Shown: positions 24,451 through 35,588, counted from the stretch's first letter. The stretch is 64,000 nt of DNA from Verpa conica (GCA_033030425.1 JAUFSD010000002.1:2790001-2854000); one strand, 5' to 3'. Made by a program: numbers and translations. Notes: generated by a model not told the origin, from the letters alone.

Positions 24451-25753
24451 ATGGCCAGCGTAACTCTCACCCTCCCCTCCCCTCCCCTCCCCCACCGCCG
24501 TGCCTACCCCGCTGACCGCGCTCCAAGCACGGCATCTCCCGCAGCGAATACACCGCCCAGTCTCGGGATGAGCATCTCAGAGCACGAGAATTAAAGAAGA
24601 TTGTCGAATACAATAATCTAAGTGATCTTGTCCAAGAAAAGGTCTGATTCTCTCTCTTCCCAGTGGAATACTGGCAGCTGCTAATGATATTGCTGATGAG
24701 CAGAGGGCATCAAACGACCACACCCCCCTCGCCCTCCAGACCACCACCCAACTCCTCAAGCTCAACCCCGAGTTCTATACAATCTGGAACTATCGCCGCC
24801 AGATCCTACAACAGACCCTCTTCACCCCCTTCACCCCGGGGCCCAGCTCTCCCGAAAACAATCTTGAGGCCCTCAAAGAAGCCCACTACTCCACCCTCAC
24901 CCAGTCCCTCAAAGACGAGCTGCAGTTCCTCCTTCCTCTTCTCTCCTCACACCCAAAATGCTACTGGATCTGGAACCACCGTCTCTGGACCCTGCACCAG
25001 TCCACTCACCTCCTCCCTCCAACGGCCTCCTCCCAATTCTGGCAACAAGAGCTCAACCTCGTGGGCCTCATGCTCCGACGTGACGTCCGCAACTTCCACG
25101 GCTGGATGTACCGCCGCTTCGTAGTCTCCAGCATCGAGTCCCCCACCACTACTACCACTACCACCAGCCTTGTAGAGCAGGAATTCGCATACACGACTAA
25201 AATGCTACAAGGTGTCGGCGGCATGTCCAACTACAGCGCATGGCACAACCGCTCCAAGCTCATCCCACGCCTCCTCACAGAGCGTGGATACGGCGAGCAG
25301 CAGAGGATGGATTTCCTAGAAGACGAGTTGGAGCTTCTCAAGCGCAATATAGCGACTAATCCGTATGATAGCTCGGTGTGGTTCTATCATCGTTGGTTGA
25401 TATACTCGAATACTACCACCACTCAGGAGCATGGAGAGGCGATTGCACCGTTTATGACACGTGGGGTTAGGCTGCTTATGCTTGGGGATGAGATTGACAC
25501 GTTAAAGGAGTTGCTACTGGGGCAGGGGGAGTGTAAGTATATCTTGAAGGCGCTGGTGGGGTATATGGGATTGTTGCATAGGATACGGAAAGAGCCGAGG
25601 GGTGAGGAGGATGAAGAGGATGAAGAGGAGGTTGACGAGGAGAAGGAGAGGGAGGAGATGAGGGGTTGGTTGGAGAAGTTATTGGTGATTGATCCAATGA
25701 GGGCAGGACGGTATAGAGATTTAGGACTGCTTGAGCTACCGGTAAATATATGA
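24451..25753 (+). CDS. BET4: Rab geranylgeranyltransferase alpha subunit
   Basis: Alpha subunit of geranylgeranyltransferase type II, which with the beta subunit BET2 and the escort protein prenylates Rab GTPases. Three exons (24451-24459, 24528-24641, 24704-25753) give 390 residues. The first exon is only nine bases (M-A-S) and splices to HGISR, restoring the usual fungal start. Five prenyltransferase-alpha repeats are visible: NPEFYTIWNYRR, HPKCYWIWNHR, DVRNFHGWMYRR, NYSAWHNRSK and YDSSVWFYHRW. The acidic insert near residue 350 is low-complexity. The second acceptor (CAG at 24701-24703) was chosen over an earlier CAG because it alone keeps the frame; branch-like CTAAT/CTGAT lies just upstream. 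Confidence 0.9.
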
Positions 25754-26383
25754 GAGGGGTGTTAGATATGAATTATAGGCTTTTAATTCTCAGTTTAGAG
25801 TAGCTCAATACGCATGAATCCTGAGAAAGAGGAGTGACCAGCTTTAATCAGTAATGGAAGGGTTCCGTGTAGGCTTCAGTTCTGTCTTAATGGAATTATA
25901 ATATACTGTGACTTGGATTACTATATAAGATGACCTACAAATCGACAAGGTCCAGAGAGAAAAGCCAAGTAGGGCAAAGAGACCCCAGTTAACCACTGAA
26001 TAGTAGCAGTATGTTAGAGAGTGAAGAAAACTCCTCCAATCATCTAGAACACTGGTTGTTGAAATGAGAAGGAATGTGCTGCTAACGATTAACTAGGCCC
26101 CCAGGAATTCATTACTACACATTTCTAAGGTCTCTCACTTCAAAGTATCAATAAACCCTAATATGGTAATTGACGTTCTTTGTCGTATAAGAGATCTATA
26201 ATTCTCTAGCTATCCTCAACTAGAATCGATGGATGAAGCTATTTCAAGGTCTTTGGGGAATAGAGTCCCCTCAGGCTTTAAGAATATTACATAGCGGGGG
26301 TATCAACCAAGTCTAACTGAATTGACAGAATAATAAACCCACACCACTCACACTCTTAATTTGATATCTACTCCATATAATAG
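25754..26383. other. Intergenic, AT-rich
   Basis: BET4 3' UTR followed by AT-rich DNA. No gene, repeat or structured element recognised. Confidence 0.5.
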
Positions 26384-26873
26384 CTACATATTTAGAATAA
26401 AGAAAATACTATACCCCCCAATAAGACGTCTAATGAGAGAGAAGAAACTGCTATCAACTTCCTTAAGTATCAACGCCACCACTGCATCATTTCCTTGCTG
26501 AATTGCAAGATCCAGTGGGGTTTGTAACGCCGAGTTTCTCGAGTTCAAGTCCCTTACACAGTTCAGCTCCATTGCATATTTTAACACCAATCTAACAACG
26601 TCTTCATCCCGCTGTATGTAAAATAGTCCACCCATCTGAATCCTTTGCTCTAACATCCACCTTACCCTCAACTAGCAACTTCATAGTACTTACACTGCCC
26701 ATCTCAGCTGCTACATGTAGTACACTCCACCCGTCCACACCTTTCGCTGCTGGATCTGCATTGGACTCCAAAAGCAGCTCTACCATCCTATCATCTCTAC
26801 ACAAAGCCGCTGTGTGAAGGACAGTCCGTTCATACTTATCTCTTGAGTCTTTATCTGCCCCCAACAGTTGCAA
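26384..26873 (-). pseudogene. Ankyrin-repeat gene fragment with frameshift
   Basis: Two overlapping minus-strand frames encode consecutive ankyrin repeats. The first reads DKYERTVLHTAALCRDDRMV, DGWSVLHVAAEMGSVSTMKL and DGWTILHTAG; the second resumes with DEDVVRLVLKYAMELN and QTPLDLAIQQGNDAVVALIL. The switch occurs near 26625, where the frame would need a small insertion to continue the repeat. No ATG or proper 5' end is visible, and both ends fade into AT-rich DNA. I read this as a decaying remnant of a larger ankyrin protein, of the kind that expands in fungal accessory regions. Confidence 0.65.
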
Positions 26874-27250
26874 TGGAAATTCTCTGGCAAGACATGCTGA
26901 TCTTTAGCCACAAGTGGCACAGTGACTCTGCCACACTGAAGGCATGAGGCCTACTTAAAGTATAATCACAATTGTAGATGTAAGTCATGCATTTTTTGTC
27001 CTAAATATTTATTAAGGTATCTTAGATACTCTATGATCATGTTATATACCTTCCCTAAAATTATCTCTTTCTTAAATGGTAAATTAGGAATGGGTTGTGG
27101 GAGGGCTTTGTTAATTCGTCCCTCTTGATGTTTAGTGGTGGATCAAGATCACCCTCTCCTGTCTCTCAGGTAGACATCCCAGAGAGGTGATATCACTGGG
27201 CTAGCCACTGCACCGCCCGATCACCAGACTTTCTTCTACACCCTAGTACT

Positions 27251-27341
27251 ACTCGCTGAAAGATAAAGTCTGTCGTCTGGGTACATCGCTTCCTTATATG
27301 GAAGCCTGGTTGCAGGCGACAGACTTTATCTTTCAGCGAGT
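27251..27341. repeat. Foldback with 25-bp perfect arms
   Basis: Bases 27251-27275 (starting ACTCGCTGAAAGATAAAG) are exactly reverse-complementary to 27317-27341. Near the apex a second short pairing, GCTTCC with GGAAGC, closes around TTATAT. The whole 91-nt unit would form a long hairpin as single-stranded DNA or RNA. It abuts the left end of the MITE at 27342. Confidence 0.8.
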
Positions 27342-27499
27342 ATACAGTCTCCGGCAAAATTAATACAAAAATGCGCCACTCAGGACTCAAAGGTCTAATT
27401 GGCATTTGATTTCGGCAATAAAGATTCTAGCAGCGGGTACTGACCACAAAACCCTTGCTCGCTACACCTGCTTTCGCAATAATTTTACCGGAGACTATA
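27342..27499. mobile_element. Short MITE with about 20-bp terminal inverted repeats
   Basis: The left end reads ATACAGTCTCCGGCAAAATT (27342-27361) and the right end, read inward on the minus strand, TATAGTCTCCGGTAAAATTA (27499-27480). TA dinucleotides flank both ends, which suggests a Tc1/mariner-type, non-autonomous element. There is no coding capacity. A related copy lies at 35440-35588. Confidence 0.65.
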
Positions 27500-29919
27500 C
27501 ATGTATCTGATTACAGTACAGGAAAGCGGGGTGTTTTTGGTATGGCATTGGTGCGGTATTCTGGAGAATGCTAGATTATGTCGGCTGTGTTACAGGGCTT
27601 TTTGACCAACTCGGTAGCACTTTCAGCTTAAAACCGTAATTCTCACCGATGTGGTAGTGAAAACACCCCTCTTTCCGCTATTGTAGTATGCTGCATTACG
27701 CCTCACGAAGTTATACTTCTTGTCGGAAAAAGAAAATATAAGCTGAAAGAGCGGCTAATGAGGAGAGGCAGTGACAAACACCTATCAAAACTACATATTC
27801 ACATTCCTTAATTCCTACATATCATTTTGTATGATTATGACAACTTAGCTTTTTCCTGCAATGCTATTAACAGGCCCTATGCAGGGCAACATTATATTAT
27901 TGTGGAAATTATTACGGAAACCAGGTTAGCGAGTAGAGTTCGCTCTGCAGCAAGAGTATTTTTTTGGAATACCAGTAAAAACCCCCGAGTTCTCACTGGC
28001 CTGTAATGTTTCATAGTGTCTCAGCAGGAGACCTGTTGTGCCACGCCCCCTCTTTGCTTGTTGGAGACACTATTAAATATATACCCCCCTAGTTGCAACC
28101 TGCCATTCCTGCCCATATATCTAGGTCGTATAATACCACAAGATATGATGAAATACTCCAAGCTGGAGGAGACGAGCTGGAGCTCAACCTCAGAAGGTAT
28201 CAGCCAAGGTATGTCTATTAACAGTTATCTTATGTCTGCATTGAATAATAAATCTCTTTGAAGACCAGGGCCGGCAGAGAAAGACCTGGAAACCATGGAC
28301 AATTCAACCACCTTTCTTGGTCTTTTTTATACTATTATGCGTACTACTTGCTTTTCTAGTCGAGCTCATACTTCGGATCTCATACAGTAACGAGGGTCTA
28401 ATGCTCGGCGACCTAAGCCATGGAAATCTACCGATACACGCAGAGATCATGTTCAACTACCTACCTACAAGTATCTCAGTTATCTTTGGTCTTATCTGGG
28501 CCAGAGCAGACCATAATTACAAGCCTCTCGAACCATTTTTCCAGCTATCAAAACCTGGAGGTGCCACTGCGGAAAACAGTCTACTACTCGACTATAGTTA
28601 CAGCTTTCCTCCTTTTATTCCGTATTGGTCTTCCAAGAAAAGGTTAGTCATGGAGAGATAGAATTGATATTCCACCATGTGACTGACCTAGCCTAGGCAT
28701 TGGTCTGTTTTCTACTCTAGTCTCATGTGGTTGTTCACTGCATTTTTTCTCACTCCCGCTATGTTCCCCCAGAGTTCCCTGACCCACGATTGCACCTTGA
28801 TCAAAAGTTTGCAAATTGGGTAGACAACTGGCCTTTCCCCTTCGTCAATTTACTTAACCCGCAGTCTTTGGCGGGCCTGTCACTCTCGGGGGAATCAAAC
28901 TTGACACTTTCCAACCTGCTAGACCCTGTAGATCTTGGAAATACATATACTAAAGCGTACAAATTGTTGTTCTCACTTGTGGTTGCTTCCGGATTTACGG
29001 ATAACGACGGACCATCTACTGTAGTTAATGTTACCCGCGAATTTAACATAGGAGCATTTGTTGCCAACAAAATCTGGTGTAGGCTCTGCCAGACGGGATT
29101 CATAATCTTGAGCCTTCTCACTCTATGCCTCCTCATCTCCACATGGGGCCGGAGATGCAATCTTGATGGAGAGCCAAACAGTATTGCTGCTTTAATGCAA
29201 ACGCTATCACAGAGCCCTGCTTTGTGCCAGAATATGAATAACGCAGAGTACCGCGAACCGACAGAGCAACAAGAACTATTGATGAAAAGCCCTAGTCTTT
29301 ACCGGCTTCGTCTAGTCGATGGCCAAGGACCATATATAGAAGTAATAGACATGCAAGACACAATGGACGCCAAGAGTAGTCTTGTTTCCACTGTACATTC
29401 GGATCATGAACAACCTTTTGAACGTGCACAGAAGTCAGGTCTCAATCCAGTTGATATGGTTTGGGGCCCTTTGGGGTTTTTGTACACTTTGTTTTTTGCT
29501 ATTTTATTGACGCTGCTATTGTATGTATACGTTCGTGATAAAACTAATAGTCAGTTCCCCAATACCCCATACAGTACGATAAAGGTTTTTCTCTCGCGGC
29601 CAGTTATCAGCTTGTGGGCGGGTCAAACAGGTCATACTACGGTTTTGGTTGACTCTTTTCAACCTATTTTTTGATACATAAGTATTGTAGGGGGACAAAA
29701 ATACCCGGTCATTGGGATAGCAACCAGAAAGGCCAACCTCAAATAACCATTACTCTCTATCAAACCATAGAAATGAATCAAATTTTTCACAGGTAGATAC
29801 TAAGTAAAAGAGTATTTTAGGGTGTTATAAAAAGGACATTAAGGGAAATTGGATGCTTTACCTAACAATTTACCCAACAAAATAACCTACACATTTCCCA
29901 AGTATTTACTCTACTAAAA

Positions 29920-29995
29920 AAAAACCCAGTCCACTGGGAGTTGAACCTCTGTAGCTCAGCACTATTCAGACCACTTATCATATAGACCATTTGTT
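29920..29995 (-). repeat. B-box-like tRNA-related stretch inside the transposon
   Basis: On the minus strand a B-box-like GGTTCAACTCCC is followed by CAGTGGACTGGG and a T run (complement of 29918-29927), which resembles an RNA polymerase III unit with terminator. I cannot fold a cloverleaf, so this is a low-confidence tRNA-derived or SINE-like relic. Confidence 0.25.
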
Positions 29996-30044
29996 AATAT
30001 ATTCTGGCTTGATTCTTTGTTTATAATACCTCAGAAAATAGTAG

Positions 30045-30262
30045 GCAAAAGGGTAGGGAAAAGAGTAAGGGAGCGGAAAAGCTAGGGAAAAGGGTGGGGA
30101 AAAGGATAGGGAAAAGGGTAAGGGGGCGAAAAGGCTAGGGGATGACTAGGGGAAAGGGTAGGGGAAAGGGTAAGGGAGCGAAAAGGCTCGGGAAAAGGGT
30201 AGGGAAAAGGATAAGAGATGGGAAAGGGTAGGGGAAAAGGATAAGTAAAGGCAGTGGAAAGG
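30045..30262. repeat. Purine-rich minisatellite
   Basis: About 215 bases of imperfect tandem units built from GGGTAGGGAAAA, GGGTAAGGGAGC and GAAAAGGCTAGG. The strand is almost entirely purine. It lies inside the TIR element and encodes nothing sensible. Confidence 0.85.
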
Positions 30263-32731
30263 GTAACTCCTAGTAAATGAATTATAAAATGCTTCAGGTG
30301 ATGCATTTCCCACAAGCCTTGCAGGTAAATGTGTAGTTTATTGCCTTTTCCCGAATTATTTGTATGAGGTAATGTGTACCTGATGCATATACATGGCCTG
30401 TTAGAGACTCCACAACCACATTAAAAGCAAATATGAAAATTTAATTATGGCAAAAAAGCCTCATTATTTTTATTATTATGAATATAAATCTAAAATTACC
30501 TTAATCATTCTTATCATAAATACTATAAAGGTAAAATAGACTTTATGGGCTAATAATAGATTACTATCTCCACAGTTACATAGCTCTGATTAGACCCTTT
30601 AGGGCATGAATTATTAGACTAGGGACTGTCCTCATATAGGGAGCATATACTTGTAGCCTAAACATATCCAACAAGTTTGGGATCTGAGGAATTATGAAAT
30701 AGTTTTTAGGGACCATTTCTATTGATAGGAACACCCAAGACACCAAACTATTATTGCAAGATACTTATATACCCTTAGAATATACCTATAACTTTGCTAT
30801 ACTAGGAGAAAATAAATCCTAAGTTCATGGTTGTGTTTTGTGGGATACCAACATGAGTTGGTTGCCATGTGGATGACCGGGTTTTTTTGTCCCCCTACAA
30901 TACTATTATAACCATTAGATGACCTACCTAGCTCACAAGCTCATTCCTGGTCGTCATTAGGATTAAAAATACGTACTACCCTCCTATTATGACAGAAATC
31001 TTACATCCTACAGGACTATCAATTACGGCACCCCAGAATTCTTTTAAGTACAAGTTTTTATTTTCACATTTACCCACGGTTCTTGGGATTTCCATAGAGC
31101 CATTATGGGTTTTTATTGGATCATACGCCTGTATGGTTGCACCTTACGAGATCCTTCGTTGCGGACGAGCCCCAAGTTCCAAGTCTTTGACAGTAGACTA
31201 CGATAAGACACCACCACATTTTCAAACATTCCAAGCACTGAAATCGGGAAACTTTGGTCTCGCAGCGCTTACAACTGCCATTATTCTCGCAAATATTCTA
31301 GCAGTGGCTTTTGCAGGCCTCTTCTCCCCTGCTATTGTCTTCGGTATAGACAATAGTTCCTTCTCACGCCTCGGATCTCCTGTAATTTGGAGCACTACCT
31401 ATACTGCAAACCACCTAGAATCATGTTTTATCCTAGCAGCAAATCTATCAGGATATAGCTTACTGCCTAACTGGACTACCCCAGAGTTTTATATTATGCC
31501 TTTCCATCATCCGAGTCTTAATGAAAACTCTATGATGAATATTTCCAGCATACAAGGCGAAACACTGGCTTTTGGGACCGATGTTTCCTGTCAACTACTA
31601 TCGAAAAACCAGGTAACCGTTAAAAGGACCACCGGGGACTACCCTCAAATCATCCTGGATATTGATCACCCATGTCGGCTAGATGATTGGCATGATATGA
31701 TGACTGTTGGAGAATCATGTACCGGATTTTGCTGGATTGAACGCACAACGCCTTCCAGTGATTTCTTCATACCTTCCAAATGCCCTGGAACCTTTTTTGT
31801 GGGTTGGGCAGAAAAATCAGGAGACCTAAATCCTACTAATCTGACCTCTCCATATGCTGATCGCATCGACAATGTCGTCCTTGCTTGCAACTCAAGTATG
31901 ATAATCGCCGATGTCACAGCAACTGTAGACAAATCCTGTCAAGTCACTTCATATGATATCACAAGGACATTAGACAAATCGGAGGTCGATGAGATTATCA
32001 ACCCTAGAAACATAAAACCAGAAATCGATCGAAGAGTAGGTTTTGATGACATGTTCCAGCAATCAATTGCTTCATCTTCCCTAAGCCACGTTGGAAAAGA
32101 TTTTCCCGGAGGTTTCGGTGGACCCCCTGGAGCTCAGTTCCTCCAACCAGGATATAATCCACATTCAATCATGTGGATCAATGCTCTCATGGCCAAATTA
32201 CCGCTGAAAGTCCACCGTCAACTCACTAATGTAACCCACGTGCCAGATACGGACCACATTGTGGAAGCGTTTGAAAGTGTTTACAGATCCCTATATACAA
32301 TAAACCTACAGGTTTACACCGATATACGCTCCCAAGAAGGCCACACTATTAGAATTAATGGGACACGAATATTCCCCCAGAGTCTGGTTGTGGTTTCAAC
32401 CCCTATGTTCGCCATCTCCACCGGAATTCTAGTATTTTTCCTCTTCCTCATCTTATGGGTACATGTAGTACGCCCTGGTCGAGGCCTCACCCATTTGCCG
32501 ACAAGCATGGCAGCTACATATACGTTGCTTTATGCGAGTGATGCTTTAGACGACTGCGCACAGCTACGTGGGAAGGATATACAAGCGAGGGCGAAACAGT
32601 TGAATAAGCAGAATAATACATACGGCTATGGGTTCTTTACAGGTCTAGATGGCCTGCGGCATTTTGGCGTGCATAAGCATAGATATAACTCATCCTCTAC
32701 CCTAAAAGAACCGAAAGAGATGTTTAATTAG

Positions 32732-33336
32732 GTACATTTTTTTTTTCTGTTGAGAGTGCTTTTGCAAGAGACTAGTTAGAAGTATAGTAGCACCACTTAT
32801 TTCCTCTTTGTTTTTTACTTTGTTTATTAGTTCTTATTCAATATGGGGGTTCAGAAGATTTCTTTTCCCTATAGTTATTTGTTAAGACGATGTGGAATCA
32901 TAAAAAATCACTCACTAGATTCCTGTAATGATTGAAGTAAAAGGTGCTGAATCGATTATCTAAAAGAGATAGAGAGATCTATCGATATATGCTCCAAAAG
33001 AGAAAACCCTAAACCCTCATATGGGATGCCTTGCCTGAATCCTCAAACACAGCAAATAGAGATGCACGTGACTCATATGAAACCGCCCATCAGCTACCCT
33101 TATTAGGAAGCATCTACAACAATGATAATGATCGGATGAATGAATGAATTAATCATAAGTAATGATAATGATCGTATCGCGGTATAGAGATGAATTGAAC
33201 AAGTCTTTTATTCTTTAGATAGCATAAAAAACGGGCCTAGCTTAAATTCAATCATACTACATCATTCACTCTTCTCCCTAAATTCGTTACACAACTAGAC
33301 CTCACCCTCCACGGTAGTAATCTAACCATCAGCCAT
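32732..33336. other. Intergenic
   Basis: T-rich DUF3433 3' end, a tandem AAACCCTAAACCCT motif at 33003-33016, and a duplicated AATGATAATGATCG around 33120-33175 with GAATGAATGAAT between. The 3' end of the esterase gene follows. No gene. Confidence 0.5.
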
Positions 33337-34544
33337 TCAGTTGCGCCCAAGCAAGTAATTTGCGCCCTCAAGAAGACTTGGGATCCATTCCTTAGATGCC
33401 TCCCACTGTGCAAATTCATAGAACGCATGAGGAAGCCCAGGGAATATCTTAGTCTTCGACTCGACCCCATCACCCACCAAGATCTTAGAATAAATAAGAC
33501 CCTCATCTCTCAAGGGATCACAGCCAGCAACCTCGATATAAGCCCTAGGAAGATCCTTATGAGATTCAAAAAGAACCGGGCAGAACAAAGGACTAGAAAT
33601 ATCAGGCTTCAAATGCTCTACATATCTTCAAGTCAGCAACATTACACTCTCCCCACAACTCTCGAAATTGACGTACTAATAATGAATCCCATAGTCTTTT
33701 CATTAATGATGGCAGCATTTCTGTTATCGATATCTGAAGTGTACTCATTGTGGAATTCCTTAGGTATGTAGTCAAGGTAACGACGACTGAAGAAAGTCCC
33801 TTGGCTAAGAAGCTGCCCTGTCAGCGGTGGGGAGAGTTTCTCATCACGGGCTAGATGAGCTACGACTGCAGCCATACCAGCACCTGCTGATGCACCTGCG
33901 ATGATGAAACCCTTGGCGAGGTCCGCATGTAGTTTATCGGCGTTTACAGAAACCTAGTACGGGTTAGTTTCTAAATTAAAGAACCAAAGAGCTCCTCTCC
34001 CCGAGGGGGGGGGTTCAACTCACCCATCTGACAGAATCATGAATATCGTTTACAGCTGAAGGGAATACGTATTCCGGAGACTTCCTGAAATTAACATTCA
34101 AAACCGCAAGCCTTGACTTTACAGCAAAGACTCTACAGGTAGTGTCATCGCTCTCCAATCCACCATAGATCCACCCTCCATGGTGCCCCCACACAAGTGC
34201 TGGCCAGGTTGTGTTCTCGTCTTCTCCGAGACTCGCCTGCGGCTCAGGGATGTAAGAGCGGATGGGAAGGCGATATCCGTCGCGTGAGGTTATTGTGAAT
34301 TCTTCGACGGTGAGGCCAGTAGTAGGGACCTCGACACTTCTGCTATAGTTTGCAAATTCGTTGAAGTTTTTGCGAGCCTCCTCTATAGTCTTCCCAAGAG
34401 ACCCGAGCTCGGCTACGGGGTTAGCGACCTTTAGGTACTGTGGGATGTTAGTATCTTGAGAGTTGGATAATAAGTCTAGGTGAGTCTCTTTACCTCAGCA
34501 TATTCAGCCGTTGGTTCAGAGAGGTAAGAGTTTGGGCCGGACAT
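33337..34544 (-). CDS. Alpha/beta hydrolase fold-3 esterase (hormone-sensitive-lipase type)
   Basis: Predicted serine esterase or lipase acting on small esters. Four exons (34544-34494, 34437-34024, 33953-33677, 33617-33337) join in phase to 340 residues, the family's usual size. The catalytic triad is visible: Ser177 in GASAG, Asp281 in DPLRD and His311 in GLPHAF. The oxyanion motif reads HHGGW (102-106) where HGGGW is normal, an unusual His-His substitution. No signal peptide is seen, so it is probably cytosolic. Intron 1 carries a perfect TACTAAC-type branch site. There is no secondary-metabolite gene next to it; the flanks are repeats. The physiological substrate is unknown. Confidence 0.85.
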
Positions 34545-35439
34545 TTTTGGTGTTTGAGTTTTGTATTTGAGGTAAGTAGTAATGAAATATGATCTTTGTC
34601 TGTCGAGTAGAGTTACTATTGGAAGAACAGCGACTAAGCTCAGTTTATATACAATTCTCAATCTCTCCTAACTACGAGGAAGCACACCATCTGATCATAA
34701 GGCTAATTAGATGTGAGCTTGGGAAATTACGAAACCCGGAAGTGATTTCAAATCATACTGGTCTGTGTAGAAGCATTCAGAAGCAAAATACTGCATGTTA
34801 AGGTACTCCAGATACTTTCTTTAGCCAAGTCATTACTTCCCTGTCTGTAAGACGTGAGGTAGCTCAAATATTTTTACAACTAACCACGAACATAACACCA
34901 ATATGCGTAGTAAGCCAAAAAAAACCAATACACCGCGTGCTAAATACTTAATCAGGAAGTAGATAGAGCATCGAAATACCCAGCGATAGACCAAAGTGCA
35001 TGTGGGGCTTATTAAAGTCCAAATCACCTTTACCCTAGCGAAAAAAGCCCCTCCAATTCTGACTACAGAGGATTACTGATACAATTCAAACTTTCTTTTA
35101 AGCTACATATTACGAAAAGAGTAGGGTAGTATAAGTCAAGTTGGCAGGTGTAGTGCCAAAATCATGACCGATTGATTGATGATGATGATGATTAATCTTA
35201 AGATTAATAATCTTCACGAGCCGACGGTGATTACATTTTTCGGCAACTTTTAAACTCTACGCTCAAGACCTAAACCTCGGTCACGGTGCTATGAGTTAGG
35301 CCGTCCAGCTTATTGATTACATTACAAGTGTACTTATGCTTAATTCATTCATTCATTCACATTGTTACAGGCCACTAGCCAGTACTGGCTTGCCAAGATC
35401 GAGTGCGATTTGGTGACTCACACCACCAACTACATGACA

Positions 35440-35588
35440 TATACAGCCTCCGGCAAGATTATTGTAAAAAAGCATTGATGAGCAGGGGTACTATGGACAA
35501 TACTCATTACAAGAGAATCTGAAAGACCAATAGATCCATGGATCTCGAACGCCATGTTTCTGCAATACCTTGCTGGAGGCTTTACTGT
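35440..35588. mobile_element. Second MITE copy, related to the one at 27 kb
   Basis: The left end reads TATACAGCCTCCGGCAAGAT (35440-35459) and continues as the complement of the right part of the 27-kb copy (shared CTCCGG, ATTATTG, GAGCA, GGGTA, TGG.CA blocks). The right end, inward on the minus strand, reads TACAGTAAAGCCTCCAGCAA. The right terminus is overlapped by the foldback element. Confidence 0.6.

Larger units (their letters stand above)
26874..28144. other. Repeat-bearing intergenic region
   Basis: No gene is supported. It holds the hairpin at 27251-27341 and the MITE at 27342-27499, listed separately. The rest is AT-rich. 28000-28144 is the promoter side of the DUF3433 gene. Confidence 0.5.
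29683..30902. mobile_element. 1.2-kb non-autonomous TIR DNA transposon
   Basis: The two ends are inverted copies: 29685 onward reads TTGTAGGGGGACAAAAATAC, and the complement of 30900 inward reads TTGTAGGGGGACAAAAAAAC. Similarity runs about 40 bases (both continue to CCCGGTCAT and GCAACCA). Each end is flanked by TA (29683-29684, 30901-30902), fitting a TA target-site duplication of the Tc1/mariner or Fot1 type. No transposase frame is visible, so it depends on a partner elsewhere. Inside are a GGGTAGGGAAAA-type minisatellite and a tRNA-like stretch on the minus strand near 29925-29990. Confidence 0.8.
28145..32731 (+). pseudogene. DUF3433 multi-pass membrane protein gene, frameshifted and carrying a transposon
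   Basis: The coding pieces are exon 1 (28145-28208), exon 2 (28264-28642), an exon from 28697 to at least 29520, and a last exon from about 30940 to 32731. They encode a protein with repeated DUF3433 segments: YLPTSISVIFGLIWARADHN, LSKPGGATAENSLLLDY, then in the second half LFSHLPTVLGISIEPLWVFI and APSSKSLTVDYDKTPP, and a final helix ISTGILVFFLFLILWVHVV. After PAMFPQSSL the frame must slip by one base at a run of five C (28766-28770) to reach the downstream PPEFPDPRLHLDQ frame; a one-base loss fits. A 1.2-kb TIR element (29683-30902) then separates the halves. A GTATGT donor at 29521 and an AG at 30938-30939 are in phase, so the element may lie inside an intron. If the C-run is a sequencing error, the gene could be intact. 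Function of DUF3433 proteins is unknown to me. Confidence 0.7.
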
